Positions 23,956 through 31,903 of a stretch of DNA of 55,648 nt are shown one piece after another. This DNA comes from CAYNLG01 sp964397995 (GTDB lineage: Bacteria; Planctomycetota; Phycisphaerae; FEN-1346). Position numbers and translations under genes: made by a program. A model generated the notes under the pieces. That model saw only the letters and a program-made list of their open reading frames with translations, had not been told where the DNA came from and did not search any database. The stretch covers positions 1-55,648 of the forward strand of contig CAYNLG010000018.1 in NCBI GenBank assembly GCA_964397995.1, read 5' to 3'. Each line of letters opens with the position of its first letter. Position 1 is the first letter of the stretch.

Positions 23956-25013
23956 AGCCCACGCGCCGCAGCGCGATCGGCCTGGCCGTCGGCGCCGCCC
24001 TCCTCGGGCTGCTCGTCTGGCGGGCCGGCCCCGCCGAAATTCTCGATGCCCTCGCCCGCGCCGGGGCGCGGCCCGGGCACCTGGCGGGCGCCGTCGCCCT
24101 CTTCCTCGCCACCACGGTCGGCTTCGTCGTCAAGTGGCACGTCCTGGCCCGCGCCGCCGGGGCGCCCCTCGCCCCGCGCGGGTCGCTCCACCTCTTCAGC
24201 ACGCTCTATCTGGTGGGCCTCTTCACCCCCGCCCGGGCCGGCGAGGCCCTCGTCCCGCTCCTGATGAAGAGCGGCGGCCGCATCATGGGCGTCACCGTCG
24301 TCAACCGCCTCCTGGAGAGCCTCTGGACCCTGTGTGCCGGTATCCTCGCGGCCGCGTGGCTCCTGCGCGGCGAGGGCGACCACGTCCGCCTCTGGCCGCT
24401 CGCCCCGGCCCTGGCCGTCTTCTTCGGCCTGGCCGTCGCCCTCAGCCGCCGCGGCGTCGTCGAGGGCGCGGTGGGCCTGGTGCGCGGCCTGTTGCGTCGG
24501 CTCCGCCGGTTCCGCGCGGTCGCCTGGCTCGAGGCCCGCGTCGCCGACCGCGAGGACGACGTCGAGCACTTCCTCGAGGCCAACCAGCGGCTCCTGCGCC
24601 CCGGGCCCGTCCTCGGCTTCTCCGTGCTGATGCTCGCGATCTGGCTGATGATGGTGGCGGCCAACTTCCTGCTGGTCCAGGCCACCGTCCCGCCGGGCAC
24701 CCGCGAGGTCACGTTCGCCGTCGTGTTCGGCGTGATGATCGTGGGCGCCCTGGCGATGTTCGTCTCGCCGATCCCCGGCGGCCTCGGCCTCAGCGAGGTC
24801 TCCGCCGTCGGCGTGTTCCACGTGCTCGGGTATCCGGCCGAGGGCGCGAGCCTGGCCGACGCCGCCGAGACGTACGCGGCCTTCCTGCTGGTGTCGCGGC
24901 TGCTGCTCTACGCCTCGACGCTGCTGCTCTACGCCGCCGGCCGCCTCTGGGGCCGGCCGGTCGCGCCACCCGAGGCGCCCGGTCCGCCGACCGCCGACGC
25001 ATCCGGCGCTTGA
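23952..25013 (+). CDS. UPF0104 / lysylphosphatidylglycerol-synthase-like membrane protein
   Basis: 353 residues with about eight hydrophobic segments. The blocks L-V-G-L-F-T-P-A-R-A-G-E and P-I-P-G-G-L-G-L-S-E are the conserved turns of the AglD/MprF N-terminal flippase-like family. These proteins accompany dolichol-phosphate-mannose-synthase-like enzymes and are thought to translocate lipid or glycolipid. Start GTG 23952 inside the preceding stop. Confidence 0.87.
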   Translation: MKPTRRSAIGLAVGAALLGLLVWRAGPAEILDALARAGARPGHLAGAVALFLATTVGFVVKWHVLARAAGAPLAPRGSLHLFSTLYLVGLFTPARAGEALVPLLMKSGGRIMGVTVVNRLLESLWTLCAGILAAAWLLRGEGDHVRLWPLAPALAVFFGLAVALSRRGVVEGAVGLVRGLLRRLRRFRAVAWLEARVADREDDVEHFLEANQRLLRPGPVLGFSVLMLAIWLMMVAANFLLVQATVPPGTREVTFAVVFGVMIVGALAMFVSPIPGGLGLSEVSAVGVFHVLGYPAEGASLADAAETYAAFLLVSRLLLYASTLLLYAAGRLWGRPVAPPEAPGPPTADASGA

Positions 25014-25038
25014 GTTGCCCGCCGCCAGGGGCTAGAAT
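25010..25038 (+). promoter_or_regulatory. Predicted promoter of the GT2-DUF2304-GT2 genes
   Basis: TTGAGT (25010-25015), 17-base spacer, TAGAAT (25033-25038). It starts within the last codons of the UPF0104 gene; AGGGAGGGG follows ahead of GTG 25091. Confidence 0.65.
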
Positions 25039-25090
25039 CCCGGCCGCACCATCCGGCGGCCACGCGCCGCCCAAGGGAGGGGTTTCGCCC

Positions 25091-25849
25091 GTGAGCAAGC
25101 CGTCCGGCCGGTCCGACGCGCCCGCGCTCCCGCCTGACCTGAGGGCGCTGGTCATCGTCCCGGCCTACAACGAAGCCGACACCATCGCCCGGGTCATCCG
25201 GGACCTCGGGCGCCATGCCCCGTGGGCCGACGTCCTCGTGGTCGACGACGGCTCGGCCGACGAGACCACCCGCGTCGCCCGCGAGGCCGGGGCCATGGTC
25301 CTGCGGCTCCCGGTCAACCTCGGCATCGGCGGCGCCGTCCAGACCGGGTACCGCTACGCCTGGCTCCACGGCTACGACGTGGCGTTCCAGTTCGACGGCG
25401 ACGGCCAGCACCGGGCCCGGTGGCTCGCCCACCTGGCCGCCCCCATCGCCGCCGGCGAGGCCGACCTGGTCGTCGGCTCCCGCTTCCTGGAGCCGCGCGG
25501 CATGACGGCCACCGGCATGCGGTGGGTGGGCATCAAGATTCTGGCGGCGGCGGTGTCGCTGGTCGTCCGCCAGACGATGACCGACCCGACCTCCGGCTGC
25601 CGCGCCGCCGGGCGGCGGGCCATCGGCCTGTTTGCCCACGTCTATCCGCAGGACTACCCGGAACCGGAGTCGATCGTCCTGGTGCGCCGCCAGGGCTTCA
25701 AGCTGGCCGAGCGGCCGGTGACGATGCGCCGCCGCCGCGCCGGCACCTCGTCGATCAACCTGACCCTCGGGGCCCACTACATGGCCCGGGTCCTCCTGGG
25801 CGTGGTCATGAGCGCCCTGAAGCCGCGCGTCCGGTGGGGGGCCGCCTGA
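25091..25849 (+). CDS. GT2 glycosyltransferase (polyprenyl-phosphate mannosyl/glucosyl type)
   Basis: 252 residues. V-I-V-P-A-Y-N-E-A-D-T-I, V-V-D-D-G-S-A-D-E-T and Q-F-D-G-D-G-Q-H (the DxD metal site) define a DPM1-like GT2 enzyme, which moves a hexose from a nucleotide-sugar to polyprenyl phosphate. Its product would be the donor used by the ArnT/GT39-like enzymes in this island. Start GTG 25091; one base overlaps the DUF2304 gene. Confidence 0.92.
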   Translation: MSKPSGRSDAPALPPDLRALVIVPAYNEADTIARVIRDLGRHAPWADVLVVDDGSADETTRVAREAGAMVLRLPVNLGIGGAVQTGYRYAWLHGYDVAFQFDGDGQHRARWLAHLAAPIAAGEADLVVGSRFLEPRGMTATGMRWVGIKILAAAVSLVVRQTMTDPTSGCRAAGRRAIGLFAHVYPQDYPEPESIVLVRRQGFKLAERPVTMRRRRAGTSSINLTLGAHYMARVLLGVVMSALKPRVRWGAA

Positions 25850-26280
25850 TGGCCATCAGCCCGGTCCAGCGCCTGGTGCTGTTCGCGACCGGGCTCGTCC
25901 TGCTGGGCGTGACGCTCGGCCTCATCCGCCGCCGCCGACTCCGTGAGGAGTACGCCGTCCTCTGGGTCCTGACGGGCCTCTTGTTCGTCGTCGTCGCCGC
26001 CACGCCCCACGTCCTCTTCCGGCTGGCCGCCTGGCTGGGGCTCGATTACGCGATCCTGCTCACGTTCGTGGCGTTCGTGTTCCTGGCGGCCATCGTGCTG
26101 CACTACTCGTCGGTGATCTCGCGCCAGTCGGACCGGGAGAAGCGGCTGTGCCAGGAGCTGGCGCTGCTGCGGGAAGAGGTGGAGCGGCTGAAAGCCGCGG
26201 CCGGCGCAGGCGACGCCCCGGCGCCGGACCGTGCCGAGGCGGAGCCGCCCGCGCGGCCGGCCGAAGGCGGCGCCTCGTGA
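25849..26280 (+). CDS. DUF2304 membrane protein
   Basis: 143 residues with three hydrophobic segments (about 8-25, 38-55 and 65-85), the conserved R-R-R-L-R-E-E-Y-A-V-L-W between the first two, and a charged, coiled-coil-like C-terminus. DUF2304 genes regularly follow DPM-like GT2 genes and are presumed to anchor or regulate them. The start forms TGATG with the preceding stop. The biochemical role is not established. Confidence 0.88.
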   Translation: MAISPVQRLVLFATGLVLLGVTLGLIRRRRLREEYAVLWVLTGLLFVVVAATPHVLFRLAAWLGLDYAILLTFVAFVFLAAIVLHYSSVISRQSDREKRLCQELALLREEVERLKAAAGAGDAPAPDRAEAEPPARPAEGGAS

Positions 26281-27335
26281 CCGCCTCCGCCCAGCCCGGC
26301 GCCGGCGCCCCGCCGGCCGTGACGGCCCTCGTCCTGAACTGGAAGGGCGAGGGCGTCGTCGGCGACTGCCTGGCCTCGCTCCAGGCCCAGGACTACCCGG
26401 CCCTGGAAGTGCTCGTCGTCGATAACGCCTCGCCCGACGGCTCGGTCGCCATGATCCGCCGCGACTTCCCCGGCGTCCGCCTCCACGTCAACGCCGAGAA
26501 CCTCGGGTTCGGCGGCGGGAACAACGTCGGCATCAACCTGGCCCGCACGCCGTATGTGCTGATGTGCAACAACGACACGCGCCTCGAGCCCGACGCCGTC
26601 CGCCGCCTCGTCGAGGCCATGGAGGCCGACCCGGCCGCCGGCTCCGCCACGCCCTGTATCGTCTTGGCCGCCACCGGCCGCGTCGACGCCACCGGCATCG
26701 AGGTCTGCCCGGACGGGCTGGCGCTCGGGCGCGGGCGGGCCCAGCCGCCGGAGGCCCTGCGGGAGCCGGCCGAGGTCTTCTACGCCAGCGACTGCCTCTG
26801 CCTGTATCGCCGCGCGATGCTCGACGATCTCCGCCTGCCGGACGGCGAGATCTACGACGAGGACTTCTTCGCCTACGCCGACGAGACCGACATGGGCTGG
26901 CGGGCCCAGCGGCGCGGCTGGAAAAGCCTCTACGTCCCGGAGGCGACGGTTCATCACCACCACGCCGCCAGCTCCGGCAGCGTCTCGCCGTTTCTGGCGC
27001 GTCTGGTCGAGCGGAACCGCATCTGGGTTGCCGTGAAGAACTTCCCGACCTGGCTGATCCTCTACGGCGTGGCGTGGTCCGCCTGCCGCATCGGCTGGCA
27101 GGTGCTCGGGGCGGTGACGGGGCGCGGCCGGGCGGGAGCGATGGCGGGCGAGCGGTCGAAGGCCGAGATGGCCGCCATCCTCCTCCAGGCCTGGAAAGAG
27201 GCCGCCCTCGGCCTGCCGCGCATGCTCCGCAAGCGCAACGTCATCCTGCGGAGCGGGCGGCTGACGTTCGGCGACTTCCGGCGCCTCTTCCGCCGCTTCG
27301 GCATCGGCGCCCGCGAAGTCGCCCTGCGCGACTGA
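26277..27335 (+). CDS. GT2 glycosyltransferase (rhamnosyltransferase-like)
   Basis: 352 residues. A-L-V-L-N-W-K-G, V-V-D-N-A-S-P-D-G-S, N-L-G-F-G-G-G-N-N-V-G and C-N-N-D-T-R (the DxD equivalent) are typical of the WbbL/RfbF branch. Y-D-E-D-F-F-A-Y-A-D-E-T-D-M-G-W contains the catalytic ED motif. The last ~90 residues include a hydrophobic stretch near the membrane. Start GTG 26277 overlaps the DUF2304 stop by four bases. Confidence 0.92.
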   Translation: MTASAQPGAGAPPAVTALVLNWKGEGVVGDCLASLQAQDYPALEVLVVDNASPDGSVAMIRRDFPGVRLHVNAENLGFGGGNNVGINLARTPYVLMCNNDTRLEPDAVRRLVEAMEADPAAGSATPCIVLAATGRVDATGIEVCPDGLALGRGRAQPPEALREPAEVFYASDCLCLYRRAMLDDLRLPDGEIYDEDFFAYADETDMGWRAQRRGWKSLYVPEATVHHHHAASSGSVSPFLARLVERNRIWVAVKNFPTWLILYGVAWSACRIGWQVLGAVTGRGRAGAMAGERSKAEMAAILLQAWKEAALGLPRMLRKRNVILRSGRLTFGDFRRLFRRFGIGAREVALRD

Positions 27336-27508
27336 GGCCCCGCCGCGCCCGCCGCACCGGGTGTCCCGATGGCCGGACCAGCCGCGCCCGTCCCCCGCGG
27401 AAGCCGCGGCACCGGGCGCCCCCCCGGTCGGGCCTGTTGCGTCCGTCTCCCTCCGCGGGCCGCCTCCCACGCAACCCGACATTAGTTAGACTTGGCCGCG
27501 CCCGCCCG
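27336..27508. other. Convergent intergenic region
   Basis: Lies between two converging genes. It contains the short inverted repeat CCGCGG-AAG-CCGCGG near 27400, which could fold as a small hairpin in both transcripts. No T-tract terminator is visible. Confidence 0.35.
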
Positions 27509-29038
27509 TTACGGCTCGGCCGCCCCGCGGCGCTCGTAGATCGTCAGGTCGCCGATCTCGGTTGCCGGCGCGAACGCCCCTGTGGCCACCAGCGCCTCGG
27601 CGATGGCCGGGGTCCAGGGCGGCTCGTGCGGCACCACGACGAACCGGGCCGACCCCGCCGCCACCGCCGCGGCATACCGCGAGGCCCCGTGGCCCGGGAG
27701 GATGTGCGCCGGAACGGGCGGCGCGATGTCCAGGCGCGCGAGCACGTGGAAGATGCGTTCGTCGACGCCGGCGATGGTGTCGCGGCCGGGTGTGCCGTGC
27801 TTCCGGAGCCACGCCGCCGCCTCCGGGTACGCCTCCCACTTGCCCTTCTCGTAGACGGGCCAGAAGTCCGGGTGCCGGAGCCAGACGATCTCGCGGGCGA
27901 CCTTCGGCAGACTGATGGCCGCGCACACCGCCGCCGCCACGACTATCCCCGTTCGCCGCGCACGGTCCGGGTCCGGCCGCGCGAGCCGCGCTCCGAGCGC
28001 CCCCGCGCCGACGAGCAGGGCGAGCACAAGATAGGGCATCACGGGCAGCAGGTACCGCCGCGACACGGCCCCGCCGCCCAGGAGGACCAGCATGGCGATG
28101 CAGCCGACGGTCGAGAGGACGATCACCCACTCCCGCCGCCGTGCCAGGGCCACGAGCCCCCACCCGACGAGCAGCGCCGGCCCGACGCTGATCCAGAAGA
28201 CGGGTTCCTGGCCGGTCATCGCGCCGAGCACCGCGCCCGGCAGGTTCCAGAGGCCGCGCGGCAGGTCGCGCCAGTAGTCGACGTAGAAGACGCGCGCGCC
28301 GAACTGGGTCAGCTGGAAGACGTAATCGCCCACGCCGGGGTCGGCCTGGGGCCGGATGACGAAGAGCCAGACGGCGCCGGCCGCGGCCGCCACGCCCGCG
28401 ACGAGGGCCGCCACGACCAGGCTCCGCCGCGACGGCGCCCCGCGCCGCGCGAGGAGCAGCCCCGCCACGGCGGTCACGACGAACAGGCCCCCGACGACCC
28501 GCGTCAGGCACGCCAGCAGCAGGAGTGCCGCGCCGGGGGCGGCCCAGCAGAGCGACTCGCGGCCCGCCCGGTGGAACGCGTACACGCCTCCCGCCACCAG
28601 GAGCGTGAAGAGGACGTCCGTGTGGACCCGGGCCGCGCTCGTGTAGAGGTAGGCGGAGAGCCCCGCGGCGGCCAGCACGGCCGTCGCCGTCGGCCACCCC
28701 TCGACCCGCCGTACCGTCCGCGACGCCACCCCCACCGCCCCCACCGCGGCCGCGCTCAGAAGGCCGTTCAGCAGCCACAGGTTCTGGCCGGTGAGGAGGC
28801 GACACCCGGCCACGAGCAGGGGCAGCCCCGGGGGGATGGTCCACCACTGGCGGCCGCTGAACGCCATGCCGCGCCCCTCGGCCAGCGACCGGCCCAGCCC
28901 CAGGTACAGGCTCGCGTCCGCCGAGACGGCCCAGTGGTTCGTCACGCCGGCGGCGTACAGGACGACGAGGACAGCCAGGACCGCCCACCAGGCGCGGCGG
29001 GGGGGCGCGTCCGAGGGCGGCGTCGCGGGCTCGGTCAT
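27509..29038 (-). CDS. GT39/ArnT-like membrane glycosyltransferase (copy 3)
   Basis: 509 residues with ten or eleven hydrophobic segments and a soluble C-terminal part. V-S-A-D-A-S-L-Y-L-G-L-G near residue 37 sits where the acidic motif of ArnT/PMT enzymes lies, but the usual D-E pair is reduced to a single D. ATG 29038 is chosen because the -10 element of the predicted promoter overlaps the ATG at 29047. It faces the GT2 gene at the right end of the glycan island. Confidence 0.84.
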   Translation of the reverse strand: MTEPATPPSDAPPRRAWWAVLAVLVVLYAAGVTNHWAVSADASLYLGLGRSLAEGRGMAFSGRQWWTIPPGLPLLVAGCRLLTGQNLWLLNGLLSAAAVGAVGVASRTVRRVEGWPTATAVLAAAGLSAYLYTSAARVHTDVLFTLLVAGGVYAFHRAGRESLCWAAPGAALLLLACLTRVVGGLFVVTAVAGLLLARRGAPSRRSLVVAALVAGVAAAAGAVWLFVIRPQADPGVGDYVFQLTQFGARVFYVDYWRDLPRGLWNLPGAVLGAMTGQEPVFWISVGPALLVGWGLVALARRREWVIVLSTVGCIAMLVLLGGGAVSRRYLLPVMPYLVLALLVGAGALGARLARPDPDRARRTGIVVAAAVCAAISLPKVAREIVWLRHPDFWPVYEKGKWEAYPEAAAWLRKHGTPGRDTIAGVDERIFHVLARLDIAPPVPAHILPGHGASRYAAAVAAGSARFVVVPHEPPWTPAIAEALVATGAFAPATEIGDLTIYERRGAAEP

Positions 29039-29045
29039 GGTCGCC

Positions 29046-29074
29046 ATCGTAGCGGGCGCAGCCGGGCCGTTCAA
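29046..29074 (-). promoter_or_regulatory. Predicted promoter with start codon at +1 (GT39 copy 3)
   Basis: On the minus strand TTGAAC (29074-29069), 17-base spacer, TACGAT (29051-29046). Expected +1 is about 29039 and the ATG is 29038, with no Shine-Dalgarno sequence, so a leaderless mRNA is predicted. Confidence 0.6.
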
Positions 29075-29152
29075 GCGCCACACGTCCGACGGCCGACCTT
29101 GTGCCGCCCGGGCGCCGGGGTCCGGGGGCCCGGCCCGTGAATCGCATTTCCC

Positions 29153-29181
29153 TGGGCAGCGTCCAAGGCAGCGGATACGCT
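29153..29181 (+). promoter_or_regulatory. Weak predicted promoter of the TPR lipoprotein
   Basis: TGGGCA (29153-29158), 17-base spacer, TACGCT (29176-29181), with GTGGGGAG before the ATG at 29240. The -35 is a poor match, so this is tentative. Confidence 0.35.
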
Positions 29182-29239
29182 GGCGGCTCCGGCCCGCCGC
29201 CCTCACCCGGCCGGCGCCGCCTCCGTGGGGAGAACCGTG

Positions 29240-31549
29240 ATGCGACACGCCCGAACGCGTCTGGTGGCTCTCGCGACACTGGCCCTCGCGGCCGCACTGG
29301 TTGCCGGCTGCGGCGCCGAGAAGGCCGTCAAGCGCGGCCGGTCGGCCCTCCAGTCCGGGCAGGGCGGCGAGGCCGTCCGTCAGTTCGAGCAGGCCCTCCG
29401 CGAGGAGCCCGACCTTCGCGAGGACCCCGACTTCATGGCCGCCCTCACCCGGGCCCGGTACCTCTCGGCCTACCAGGAAGGCCGCCGGGCCGCCGACCGC
29501 GGCGACTGGGCCGCCGCCGTCCGCCGCCTGGAGCAGGCCCTGGAGGTCGACCCGGCCGCGCGGGAGGCCCGCGACGCCTTGGCCGCCACCCGTGGCCGCG
29601 CCGCCGAGGCCCTCCATGGCGAGGCCCTGGCGCTGGCCGACACGGGCCGACTCGACGCCGCCGGCGAGCGGCTGGCCGAGGCCGCGACGTACGAGCCGGA
29701 GGCGGCCGAGGTCCGGGTCGCGCGGGCCTCGCTCGCGAACCCGGCCGGGGCGACCGGCCCGGCCGGCGAGGCCTACCGTGCGGGCCTGGCCGCCGCCGAG
29801 GCGGACCGCTGGGGCGCCGCGGCGGAGCGGTACCGGGCGGCCGTGACGGCGGACGCGAACTTCCTGCCCGCCCGGGCCGAACTCCACCGCGCCGAGGCCG
29901 CCATCGGCCGCGCCGGCGAACGCCATCGCGCCGGATTGCGGCACCTGGAGGCCCGGGCCCTGGACGCGGCCATCGCCGCCCTGGAGGCCGCCCTCGACGT
30001 CTGGCCGACCTATCCCGAGGCCTTGGCCGCCCTGGAGCGGGCGCGGGCCGAGCGGGCGCAGGTGGACGCCCTGGTGGCGGAGGCCCGCGCGGCCGTGGAG
30101 GCCGGGCGGTATCCCGCGGCCGTCTCGGCCGCCGAGCGTGCGGCGGCGCTCTATCCGGCGTACGGTCCGGCGGCGGGCCTGGCGGACGAGGTCGCCCGCC
30201 GCGCCGCCGCGGCCCACGTGGCGCGCGGCACCGAGGCGCTGGAGGCGGGGCGGGTGGACGAGGCTGAGGCGGCGTACCGGGAGGCCCTCGCCTCCGCCCC
30301 CGGCCACCGTCCCGCCCGCGACGGCCTCGGCCGTGCCGACGCCGCCCGGGCCCGCGCCGCCGAGGACGCCGGCCGCCACGGCGAGGCCTTCCTCCACTGG
30401 ATGAACGCGACGCGGGACACGCCGGCGGCCTGGGCCGCCGAGGGCGCCGCCCGTGCCCGGGCCCGCGCCCTGGCGGGCCACGGCTTCACGGTCGGCCTCC
30501 AGGTGACCGACGCCCTCGGGGCCCGGACGCCCCAGGCGGCCCGGCTCGAGACGGCCGTCGCGCGGGGTCTGGCGGCGGCGAAGCCCGGGTTCCTGACCTT
30601 GGAGGTCGGGCGGGGCGGGCCGGAGGCCATCGCCGTCGAGCTGGCCGCCCTCGACGTCCGACGCGAGCGCGTCCGCACCGAGAACCGGACCCACGGCTAC
30701 GTCGTCGGCCGCGAGGTCGCCAACCCCGAGCGGCCCGCCCTGGAGCGGGAACTGGCCCGCGAACGGGTGCAGCTCGCCCGCATGCTTCGGCTGCACCGGC
30801 AGGTCTGCGGCCGGTGCGGCGGCCACGGCCGCGTCGCCTGCACCGCCTGCCGCGGCTCCACCTGGGTCGCGTGCACGGCGTGCGGCGGGAGCGGGCGCAT
30901 CGGCGGGGCCGCGTGCCACCTCTGCGGCGGGCGGGGCCAGCTCAAGTGTCCGCACTGCGGGCGCGGGGGGTATCCGCCCGGCTGGGTCGAGTGCCCCGTC
31001 TGCCACGGCCGCGGCCGCGCCGGCGACGTCAGCGACTGGGACCTCCGCCGCCAGCAGGACCGCGTGGAGGACCTCCAGCGCCGCCTCGACCGCACCCCCG
31101 GGACCGTCATCGAGGAGACCCGCGAGCAGTGGCCGTACACGCGGGAGGTCCACCAGGTGACCGCCCTGGCGTCGGCGCGGCTGCGTGGCGGGGGCGGGGG
31201 GCCGGAGACGCTCGAGGCCGGCGCCCGGGCCACCGACGAGACGATCCGGAACGCGAACCCGGAGGTCGGCCTGCCGCCCGACCCGCTGGAGTTGCCGGAC
31301 GAGGAGACGCTCGTCCGCGACGTGACCCGGGGGCTGGCCGAGAAGGCCGTCCGGGCGGTGCTCGCGCGGGCGCTGGGCGGGCGCGCGGCCGCGCTGGAGG
31401 CCGAGGCCGACCGCTTGGCCGCCCGGGGCGACGCCGCCGCGGCCCGCGAGGCCCGGGTGGGCGCGGCCTTGGTGCTGGAGCCGGTGGAGGCGGGGGCGGC
31501 CGCGGAGCGGCTGGAACGCCTCCGCGAGGGGCTGGCGCCGGCGCGGTAG
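29240..31549 (+). CDS. TPR-repeat lipoprotein with DnaJ-type zinc motifs
   Basis: 769 residues. L-V-A-G-C is a lipobox with the lipidated cysteine at 24, so the protein is anchored on the outer side of a membrane. Residues ~30-430 are alanine-rich helical TPR-like repeats (A-V-R-Q-F-E-Q-A-L-R; A-V-R-R-L-E-Q-A-L-E and others). Residues 523-592 hold six C-x-x-C pairs, several in the DnaJ form C-x-x-C-x-G-x-G (C-G-R-C-G-G-H-G; C-H-L-C-G-G-R-G; C-P-V-C-H-G-R-G). The C-terminus is again helical and alanine-rich. ATG 29240 is used because the longer frame adds only five residues before the signal. The combination suggests an extracytoplasmic scaffold or chaperone; the function is unknown. Confidence 0.8.
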   Translation: MRHARTRLVALATLALAAALVAGCGAEKAVKRGRSALQSGQGGEAVRQFEQALREEPDLREDPDFMAALTRARYLSAYQEGRRAADRGDWAAAVRRLEQALEVDPAAREARDALAATRGRAAEALHGEALALADTGRLDAAGERLAEAATYEPEAAEVRVARASLANPAGATGPAGEAYRAGLAAAEADRWGAAAERYRAAVTADANFLPARAELHRAEAAIGRAGERHRAGLRHLEARALDAAIAALEAALDVWPTYPEALAALERARAERAQVDALVAEARAAVEAGRYPAAVSAAERAAALYPAYGPAAGLADEVARRAAAAHVARGTEALEAGRVDEAEAAYREALASAPGHRPARDGLGRADAARARAAEDAGRHGEAFLHWMNATRDTPAAWAAEGAARARARALAGHGFTVGLQVTDALGARTPQAARLETAVARGLAAAKPGFLTLEVGRGGPEAIAVELAALDVRRERVRTENRTHGYVVGREVANPERPALERELARERVQLARMLRLHRQVCGRCGGHGRVACTACRGSTWVACTACGGSGRIGGAACHLCGGRGQLKCPHCGRGGYPPGWVECPVCHGRGRAGDVSDWDLRRQQDRVEDLQRRLDRTPGTVIEETREQWPYTREVHQVTALASARLRGGGGGPETLEAGARATDETIRNANPEVGLPPDPLELPDEETLVRDVTRGLAEKAVRAVLARALGGRAAALEAEADRLAARGDAAAAREARVGAALVLEPVEAGAAAERLERLREGLAPAR

Positions 31550-31642
31550 CTGCGGCGCCCCTCGCGCCGCGCGCCCCTCGCGCCGTCGGCCGTTGACGCA
31601 GGCCCGAACACGGGTCGGCCGGTTCGCCGTGGGCCGTGGTTG

Positions 31643-31693
31643 CCCCGTCCTCTGAGATTTCAGATTTGAAATCTGATATCTCTGAGGACGGGG
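31643..31693. repeat. 51-base AT-rich palindromic element
   Basis: A 23-base left arm (31643-31665), a TTGAA loop and a 23-base right arm with only two mismatches. The core CAGATTTGAAATCTG is far richer in A/T than the surroundings, while the ends are GGGG/CCCC. It lies 94 bases after the TPR gene. It could be a mobile palindromic repeat or a hairpin terminator without T-tract. Confidence 0.7.
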
Positions 31694-31827
31694 CCGGCGT
31701 GCTCGAAGGCCAAGGCCGGACCGCGTGACGTAGCAATGCCGCGACGGGCCTGAGTGGGGCACGGCCGGCGACCTGGAAACCGAACGCGTGTGCGGCGTGC
31801 CGCGTCCAAACGCCGGGTGGCTCGCTC

Positions 31828-31856
31828 TTGGCAAGCGGCCGCCCGGTGACTACAAT
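31828..31856 (+). promoter_or_regulatory. Predicted promoter of ctpA-tsaD
   Basis: TTGGCA (31828-31833), 17-base spacer, TACAAT (31851-31856), about 40 bases before the ctpA ribosome site. Confidence 0.7.
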
Positions 31857-31903
31857 AGGACCCGCTTTGATCGGCTGACCCGCCCCCCGTGGAGGAGAAC
31901 CGA

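Larger units (their letters stand above)
31550..31903. other. Intergenic region with palindromic element and ctpA promoter
   Basis: 354 bases without a gene. It holds an AT-rich palindromic element (31643-31693) and the ctpA promoter (31828-31856). Nothing else is recognisable. Confidence 0.6.

Noticed and set aside
3915..29038. Glycan island as a CRISPR, anti-phage or secondary-metabolite cluster
   Set aside because: No repeat-spacer arrays, nucleases or biosynthetic core enzymes (PKS, NRPS, terpene cyclase) are present; the gene content fits surface glycan synthesis.
31643..31693. Palindrome as a classical rho-independent terminator
   Set aside because: No T-tract follows on either strand and it lies 94 bases after the gene, so it is listed as a repeat element instead.
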